A stretch of DNA of 64,000 nt, taken from JAENVU01 sp963801105. Lineage in GTDB: Bacteria > Actinomycetota > Acidimicrobiia > IMCC26256 > JAENVU01. The notes beneath the pieces are model-generated. The model had not been told where the DNA came from, ran no database searches, and saw only the letters and a list, made by a program, of their open reading frames with translations. The position numbers and the translations under genes are program-made. The stretch lies in contig CAWDDH010000003.1 of assembly GCA_963801105.1 (NCBI GenBank), forward strand, positions 2,542,001 through 2,606,000. Direction: 5' to 3'. Positions 58,031 through 64,000 of the stretch are shown here, piece after piece (the first letter of the stretch is position 1; each line of letters starts with the position of its first letter).

Positions 58031-59883
58031 CGGGTGGTCCGGCGGGCGGCGCCCCGGAGCGACGGCTCGAGGAACCCGGCGACGAGATCCGACCCCGCGT
58101 CGCCGAAGTGCACACCGTCGACCCGGACCGGTGACACTCCTCGGAGTGCGGTCTGGTACCTGCCGGTGGGACAGAGGAAGCCGAACAGGTCCGGCGCCAC
58201 CACCCGATCGTCGGTGCGGGCGAGTTGGTCGATGACCGCGTTGGCCGCGTCGACCCGGCGAGGGTCGAACTGCGACAGTTGTGCAAGCGCGGGCGTCGAG
58301 GTCGACCGCGACAGGCAGGGCATGCGCGGGATGACCACCGTGGCGCCGTCCGCGCTCAAGACCTCGACCGCGTCGTCGAGTCCGGCCCGGAAGTACCGGG
58401 CCCACCGGGGGGTCCCCGGGACGAGCCAGTTCTGCGACCCCGGCGGGCGCACGTCGGCCAGGTTGAACGCGCCCTCGACGAGCAGCACCACCGCCGGTCG
58501 GGTCCGCCCGACCGCGTCACGCCAGATCGGTCGCCATCCGCAGTTGCCGGGGAGGAACGCGCGACCGCGGACGGTGCCGCGCAGCAGGCGGCAGCCGTCG
58601 AAGCCCCAGTCCGAGACGACGAAGCCGTGCCGGTGGAGCCCCGGCGCGACCGAGCGCGCGAGGCTGTCGCCGACGACCAGGACACCTCCGGGCGAGGCGT
58701 CGTCGATCCTCCCGGCCGCGACCGGCAGCGGTCGGGCGCCAGCGGTCGCCGCGAGGACGAGTGCGACGACGCCGATCGCCACCGTCGGGATCGCCCACGC
58801 CCAGGTCCGGCGGCCGAGGGCGCCGCGGCGGATCGGCATCTCGAGGAAGCGGTACGAGGCGACCGAGATCGCGAGGGCGATCGCGGTGTCGACCGTGAAC
58901 AGGGCCCAGCCCTGGATTCCGAGTCGGTCCGCGTCGAGGTAGACGTCGACGGGCCAGTGCCAGAGATAGAGGCCGTAGCTGATCAGCCCGAGCCAGCACA
59001 GGGGCCGGAAGGAGAGCGCGACCGCGATTGGTCCCCGGCGGGGCTGGACGGCCGCGAGGACGACGATCCCGGCGGCGACCGCCACCGCGAGGAACCCGCC
59101 GCGGTAGAGCCGGGCCGTGTCGCCCGAATAGCGGCTGCAGGCGTAAGCGAGGTACGCCACGCACGCCCCGGCGATGACCTCCAGACTCCAGCGACCAGCC
59201 GGGTCGCGCACGTGGCCCCACAGCGCGACGCCCGCCGCGACCGCGATGCCGGCGAAGAGCGCCGCCGCACGCGTGTCGGTGCCGTAGTAGGCGCGGGCGG
59301 TGTCCGACGGCGAGTACAGGACGGCCATGAGCGCCGTGGAGGCGAGGCCGGCCCCGACGGCCAGGATTAGCACCGCATTGGGGAGACGGCGGCGGAAGGC
59401 CGCGGTGAGGCCGAGGATCACCAGCGGCCAGAGCAGGTAGAACTGCTCCTCGATCGCGAGGCTCCAGGTGTGCTCGAGCGGCGACGCCGAGACGAAGAGG
59501 TCGAAGTAGCTGCGGCCCGAGGCGATCGCCCGCCAGTTGGCGACGTAGGCGATCGTCCCGAGCGCGTCGCCGCGGATCTGGGCGAGGGCGGCCGGCTCCG
59601 ACCAGATCGCAGCGGCGACCGCCACGCCCGCGAGCATCAGCGCGAGCGCCGGGAGCAGCCGGCGGGCCCGGCGGGCCCAGAACGCGCCCAGCGCGATCCC
59701 ACCCGTGCCGGTGCCCTCGGCGAGGAGCAGGCCTGTGATCAGGAACCCCGAGAGTACGAAGAAGACGTCCACCCCGAGGAACCCACCGCTCAGATGGCTG
59801 CCGTGGAACAGCAGGACGAGCACGACGGCGACGCCCCGGAGACCGTCCAGGGCCGTGATGTGGCGTGGACCCCCCTCCGGCAT
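58027..59883 (-). CDS. Acyltransferase 3 with C-terminal SGNH domain (second copy)
   Basis: 618 residues. Same layout as the 54161 gene: ITALDGLRGVAVVLVLLFHG, GVDVFFVLSGFLITGLLLAE, SLAIEEQFYLLWPLVILG, SYGLYLWHWPVDVYL, then SGNH motifs VLVVGDSLARSVAPGLHRHG and VRVDGVHFGDAGSDLVAGF. ATG 59883, first gene of a minus-strand run of acyltransferase-GT-acyltransferase-esterase-GT genes. Divergent from the second sulfatase gene across 104 bp that must contain both promoters. Confidence 0.92.
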   Translation of the reverse strand: MPEGGPRHITALDGLRGVAVVLVLLFHGSHLSGGFLGVDVFFVLSGFLITGLLLAEGTGTGGIALGAFWARRARRLLPALALMLAGVAVAAAIWSEPAALAQIRGDALGTIAYVANWRAIASGRSYFDLFVSASPLEHTWSLAIEEQFYLLWPLVILGLTAAFRRRLPNAVLILAVGAGLASTALMAVLYSPSDTARAYYGTDTRAAALFAGIAVAAGVALWGHVRDPAGRWSLEVIAGACVAYLAYACSRYSGDTARLYRGGFLAVAVAAGIVVLAAVQPRRGPIAVALSFRPLCWLGLISYGLYLWHWPVDVYLDADRLGIQGWALFTVDTAIALAISVASYRFLEMPIRRGALGRRTWAWAIPTVAIGVVALVLAATAGARPLPVAAGRIDDASPGGVLVVGDSLARSVAPGLHRHGFVVSDWGFDGCRLLRGTVRGRAFLPGNCGWRPIWRDAVGRTRPAVVLLVEGAFNLADVRPPGSQNWLVPGTPRWARYFRAGLDDAVEVLSADGATVVIPRMPCLSRSTSTPALAQLSQFDPRRVDAANAVIDQLARTDDRVVAPDLFGFLCPTGRYQTALRGVSPVRVDGVHFGDAGSDLVAGFLEPSLRGAARRTTR

Positions 59884-59987
59884 CGGGACATGTTCGCAGG
59901 TCACGGCGCCGGCCCGGCCGCGTCCGGACGGGCCCGAAACTCCTCTACCATTCCCGGCCTTCGTTGAGACCCCGGTCGGGAGGATGG

Positions 59988-62054
59988 GTGCAGTCGGGAA
60001 CGCCACCTCGGTTCGGGCCGGGACGGACCGAGATCCTCCGCTTCCTCGAGCTGTTCGGGGTCGCCGGACTCGCCGTCGCGCAGCCGACCTTCGACCTGCT
60101 GACCAAGAACGCCGATCTCTTCACGAGCCGGCACATCGGAGCCGGCGAGCTGGTCCTGTTCGTGGCCGCGCTGCTCCTCGTGCCGCCCGCGCTGCTCTAT
60201 GCCGTGGAGGTGGTCGTGGGCGTCGTCGCGCCCGGCGCCCGCCGGGCGGCCCATGCGGTCGTGATCGCGATCCCGGCGGGGATCTTCCTGGAGGAGGCCG
60301 TCAAACACGCCAGCTCGATCGGCAGCCCGTGGCTGGCCGTGATCGGGGTGGTGGGCGGCGTCCTCATCGGCGCCCTGCGGTACCGGGTGCCGATCGTGCG
60401 GATCTGGCTGCGGTTCCTCGCCTTCGCCCCCGTCGCGTTCGCCTTGCTCTTCCTGTTCTCGTCGTCGGTGTCCAAGGTCGTGATCGACCATGACACCCCC
60501 CAGGCCAAGCACGTGACGATCGGCTCGCCCCACCGCGTGGTGTGGATCACGCTGGACGAGTTCCCGGAGACGTCGCTGCTCGACGGCCATGGTCACGTCG
60601 ACGCCCAGCTGTTCCCCAACTTCGCCCAGCTCGAGGCCTCGTCGAACTGGTACCGCAACTCGACCACGATCGCGCCGTTCACGCTCGCCGCGGTCCCCGG
60701 GATGCTCACCTCGAGCTACCCGAACGCCACCAATGGTGTCGCGGCCGTGGCCGCGAACTACCCGGACAGCCTCTTCACGCTGCTCGGCGGGACCTACCGC
60801 GTCAACGCCACCGAGGCGTTCACCGTCATGTGCCCGGCGGGCATCTGTGACGACGCCCGCCACGTCGGCACGTTCCACGGCGGGATCCGCGGGCTGGTCA
60901 AGGACACCGCCAAGCTCTGGCGGGAGTTCGCGAGTCCGAAGGAGGCGCCGAAGCAGCTCGACGTGACGCGCGGGCTCCTCGCCTCGGACCCGTTCCCGAT
61001 GGGCACGGCGCAGCGATTCGTGACCTCGCTGTCACCCGACGGCGTCTCGCCGAGGCTCGATTTCGTCCACGTCCTGCTGCCCCACTGGCCCTGGCAGTAC
61101 GTGCAGGGGATGCAGAACACCGGTGTCGGCCGGTCGGTGTTCGGTCTCAGCAACAACCGCTGGACCACGGCGTGGACGACGCGCTCGGCGTACGAGCGCC
61201 ACCTGCTCCAGGTGCAGGCGACGGACACCTTCATCGGTCAGGTCATCGCCAAGCTCAAAGCGGTCGGCGCCTGGGACGAGTCGGTCGTCGTCGTCACCGC
61301 CGACCACGGCGCCGGGTTCATCCCGGGCCAGCCGTGGCGGGGATTGTCCGACCAGAATGTCGCCCAGGTCGCCTGGACCCCGCTCTTCGTCAAGCTCCCC
61401 GGCCAGACGCGGGGTCTCATCGACGACCGCCCGGCCCGCACGGTCGACATCCTGCCGACGGTCGCCGACGTCCTCGACGTCAAGATCCCGTGGAAGGCGG
61501 CCGGCCGGTCGCTGCTCGGGACGCCACGCCACGACGGCCAGTTCAAGGTGCTGCACTGGAGCCTCGACGGGAAGATCAAGCGCGACGGCCGGTACAACCT
61601 CGTGGACGGCCCGACCGGCTTCGCCCAGGTGCTCCAGGCGCGCGCGGTGGACGCCCTCGGTGACCCGGCCTTGCGCATCTACCGCACCGGACCCTTCGGC
61701 GACCTGGTCGGTCGTTCGGTGGACGGGGTCGGTGTCGACCCGACGCCGTCGACGCTCGCGCTGACGGTCGACCAGCCCGAGAAGTTCGCCGCCGTCCAGA
61801 CGCGTGCGCTGCTCGCGCCCTGGCTGAACGTGACGGGCCTGGCGCAGCCCGGCACCGACAAGGTCCCGCTCGCCGTCGCGGTGAACGGAGTCGTGGCCGC
61901 CACCGTGGAGACGGTCACCAGCTCGCCGTCGAGCGCGACCTGGTGGGCGTCGCTGCCGCCGCAGCTGTTCCACGACGGCGCCAACGACGTGATGGTCTAC
62001 GAGATCACGGGCTCGCCCGACTCCCCGCGGTTGGCGCCGGTGTCCGGGGAATGA
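59988..62054 (+). CDS. Polytopic sulfatase/LtaS-like protein (second, intact copy)
   Basis: 688 residues, no frameshift. Aligns along its length with the gene at 48956: LFGVAGLAVAQPTFDLLTKN, VVWITLDEFPETSLLDGHGH (metal Asp), TTIAPFTLAAVPGMLTSSYP (nucleophile loop), VVVTADHGAGFIPGQPWRGL (metal Asp-His), RTVDILPTVADVLDVKIPWK, and a C-terminal beta domain ending GANDVMVYEITGSPDSPRLA. Start GTG 59988 with GGGAGG just upstream. Overlaps aftD by ATGA, which ties it to arabinan or galactan synthesis. Confidence 0.85.
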   Translation: MQSGTPPRFGPGRTEILRFLELFGVAGLAVAQPTFDLLTKNADLFTSRHIGAGELVLFVAALLLVPPALLYAVEVVVGVVAPGARRAAHAVVIAIPAGIFLEEAVKHASSIGSPWLAVIGVVGGVLIGALRYRVPIVRIWLRFLAFAPVAFALLFLFSSSVSKVVIDHDTPQAKHVTIGSPHRVVWITLDEFPETSLLDGHGHVDAQLFPNFAQLEASSNWYRNSTTIAPFTLAAVPGMLTSSYPNATNGVAAVAANYPDSLFTLLGGTYRVNATEAFTVMCPAGICDDARHVGTFHGGIRGLVKDTAKLWREFASPKEAPKQLDVTRGLLASDPFPMGTAQRFVTSLSPDGVSPRLDFVHVLLPHWPWQYVQGMQNTGVGRSVFGLSNNRWTTAWTTRSAYERHLLQVQATDTFIGQVIAKLKAVGAWDESVVVVTADHGAGFIPGQPWRGLSDQNVAQVAWTPLFVKLPGQTRGLIDDRPARTVDILPTVADVLDVKIPWKAAGRSLLGTPRHDGQFKVLHWSLDGKIKRDGRYNLVDGPTGFAQVLQARAVDALGDPALRIYRTGPFGDLVGRSVDGVGVDPTPSTLALTVDQPEKFAAVQTRALLAPWLNVTGLAQPGTDKVPLAVAVNGVVAATVETVTSSPSSATWWASLPPQLFHDGANDVMVYEITGSPDSPRLAPVSGE

Positions 62055-64000
62055 CCGCGACCACGGTCCCGGGCCCACGGGGCGCCCGTGGCCGATCCGT
62101 CGCCGGCATCGCCGCGTTCGCCGCGGTCGTGTACGGCCCGATCCTGGCGATGCACGCGGGCAAGGTCGCCGCCGACACCAAGAGCTACCTCTACCTCGAC
62201 CCGGGTCGGTTCCTCGGGCGCGTCGGCACCCTGTGGGACCCGAACATCGGGCTGGGGACGGTCAGCCACCAGACCATCGGGTACCTGTTCCCGATGGGGC
62301 CGTTCTACTGGGTGACCGAGCAACTGCTCGGCATCCCGGCGTGGGTCGCGCAGCGGTTCTGGCTCGGCACCCTCTTGTTCGCCGCGGGCATGGGCGTGCG
62401 GTACCTGCTCCGCACCCTCGGCGTGCGCGGTCCCGGCGTCCCGGTCGCGATGCTCGCATTCGCGCTGAGCCCGTACGCGCTCGAGTTCTCGGCCCGCCTG
62501 AGCGTGCTCCTCGGACCGTGGGCCGCCCTCCCGTGGCTGCTCGCGTTCGTCATGCGCGGCCTCGACGACCGCGGCTGGAAGTACCCGGCGCTGTTCGCGT
62601 TGACCGTGCAGCTCGTCGGCGCCGTCAACGCGACCGCGTTGCTGTACGCCCTCATCGGACCGGTGCTGTGGTTCCCGTACGCGATCTGGGTCCGCCGGGA
62701 CGTCACGCTGCGCCAGGCGTGGACCACCGCGTGGCGCATCTCCGTGCTCACCATCCTCACGTCCCTGTGGTGGATGGCGGGACTCTTCATCGAGGGTCGC
62801 TACGGGCTCGGGATCCTGCGCTTCACCGAGTCCATCGAGACGGTGTCGGCGACCTCCACCGCGACGGAGATCCTGCGCGGGCTCGGCTACTGGTTCTTCT
62901 ACGGCGGCGATCTGCGCGGCGCGTGGAACCCCGCGGTCCTCGACATGACCCGCCGACCGTGGGTGCTGCTCGCGGGCTTCCTGATCCCGGCGGCGGGAAT
63001 CCTGGCCGCCGGCCTGATCCGGTGGCGCAACCGCGCCTTCTTCGTGCTGATGATCCTCGTCGGCACCGTCATCGCGGTGGCGGCGTCGCCCTACGAGCAC
63101 CCGACGCTCCTCGGCCGGCTGTTCAAGGCCTTCGCGACCAGCTCGACGGCCGGGTTCGCGCTCCGGAGCACCGCTCGTGCGGTCCCGCTCATCGTGCTCG
63201 GGATCTCGGTGCTGCTCGGCGTGGGGATCACCGCCGCGTGGCAGCGGTGGCACGGGTCCACCGCACGGGCCGCCGTGGTCGGCCTCGCGGTGCTGCTCGC
63301 CCTCCTGTGCCTCGTGAACGCGCCGGGCATCTGGAACGGTCGGTACTACAACACCGCGCTCGAGCGTTCCGAGCAGGTGCCGGCCTACTGGACCCAGGCC
63401 CTCGCGGCGCTCGACGCGCGCGGGCGGGGCGACGCCGCGTGCTCGCGCTCCCCGGCGCGGACTTCGCCGCGTACCGGTGGGGCGACACGATCGATCCCAT
63501 CGAGCCCGGGCTGATGGACCGGCCCTACGTCGGCCGCGCGAGCTGGTGCCGTGGGGGAGCGAGGCCGCGACCAATCTGCTCATCGCGCTCGACCGGCGCG
63601 TGCAGGAGGAGTGGCTGGAGCCGCAGGCGCTCGCGCCGATCGCCCGGCTCATGGGCGTCGGCGACGTGCTGTTGCGCAACGACCTGCTGACGGACGAGTT
63701 CAACCTGGTCTCGGCACGCGCGATGTGGAAGGACCTGACGCGCTTCGGGCGTCCGGCCGGGCTCGGCACGCCGACGAGCTACGGCACCACCATCCCGGGC
63801 ACGCTGCTCGCGCCCGACCTCGGCGACGTCTCGGAGCCGCCCGTCACCGACCCGAAGCCCGTCGTGGTCTTCCCGGTGAAGGACCCGACGCCGATCGCGC
63901 GGGTCAAACCGATCTCGGACACCGTGGTGGTCGACGGGGACGGCGAGGGGCTCGTTGACGCGGCCGCGAGCGGCGTGATCGACGGGACCGAGGTCGTGCT
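62051..64000 (+). CDS. aftD: Alpha-(1->3)-arabinofuranosyltransferase AftD-like, partial, two frameshifts
   Basis: The 5' part of a very large GT-C enzyme that adds arabinofuranose branches to arabinan in the cell wall. The start is well conserved: VYGPILAMHAGKVAADTKSY, YLDPGRFLGRVGTLWDPNIG, GYLFPMGPFYWVTEQLL and ALSPYALEFSARLSVLLGPW. There are ten or more membrane helices up to about residue 450. One base appears missing near 63435 (next frame: VLALPGADFAAYRWGDTIDP) and another near 63539 (next frame: ELVPWGSEAATNLLIALDRR). It continues past the window end; the usual length is over 1000 residues. Confidence 0.85.

Overview
The window is high-GC bacterial DNA from an actinobacterium, most likely of the class Acidimicrobiia. 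I infer this from the argCJBDFRGH order with argR inside the operon, an AftD-type arabinofuranosyltransferase, a 16S-23S-5S operon with no tRNA in the spacer, frequent GTG starts and ATGA/GTGA overlaps. The 16S gene at 31084-32601 is complete and would settle the placement.

Left part (1-9.3 kb): an amidohydrolase, a DUF2207 membrane protein and a DUF1844-like protein, then a housekeeping block infC-rpmI-rplT-rRNA methyltransferase-pheS-pheT. infC seems to use a non-canonical ATC start. Next (9.4-15.8 kb) comes a disturbed accessory stretch: a large secreted PKD-repeat protein, a LuxR-type HTH protein, a decayed phytanoyl-CoA dioxygenase copy next to a nearly intact one, a partial copy of the pheT 3' end and a frameshifted sulfotransferase.

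15.8-24.5 kb is the whole arginine operon argC-J-B-D-F-R-G-H. A 122-bp tandem repeat between argB and argD preserves ATGA stop-start coupling through two extra 41-codon ORFs. 24.5-30.6 kb holds a 3-methyladenine glycosylase, a cytochrome P450 coupled to a cyclic-nucleotide-binding protein, a class A penicillin-binding protein with PASTA domains, tyrS and a small tail-anchored protein. 30.6-36.3 kb is one rRNA operon with a recognisable promoter, a 23S processing stem and a strong terminator.

37.6-45.3 kb is the most interesting part. Six tightly coupled genes include the three enzyme types that make cytidine diphosphoramidate for the Campylobacter jejuni capsule: an L-glutamine-kinase-like PEP-synthase-fold protein, a class I glutamine-amidotransferase-like hydrolase and a CTP:phosphoglutamine-cytidylyltransferase-like protein. 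They are followed by a CDP-glycerol-transferase-like protein, an unknown small protein and a formyltransferase-methyltransferase fusion. I infer a pathway that puts an (O-methyl) phosphoramidate or related group on a surface polymer.

45.4-64 kb is a cell-envelope region: small exported proteins, three acyltransferase-3 proteins (two with SGNH tails), two paralogous polytopic sulfatase-like proteins, an SGNH lipoprotein, two GT-C-type membrane proteins, an esterase and the start of aftD.

About fourteen single-base frameshifts interrupt otherwise well-preserved genes, most at short G or C runs. I read most of them as sequencing or assembly errors and annotate the joined genes, naming each position.
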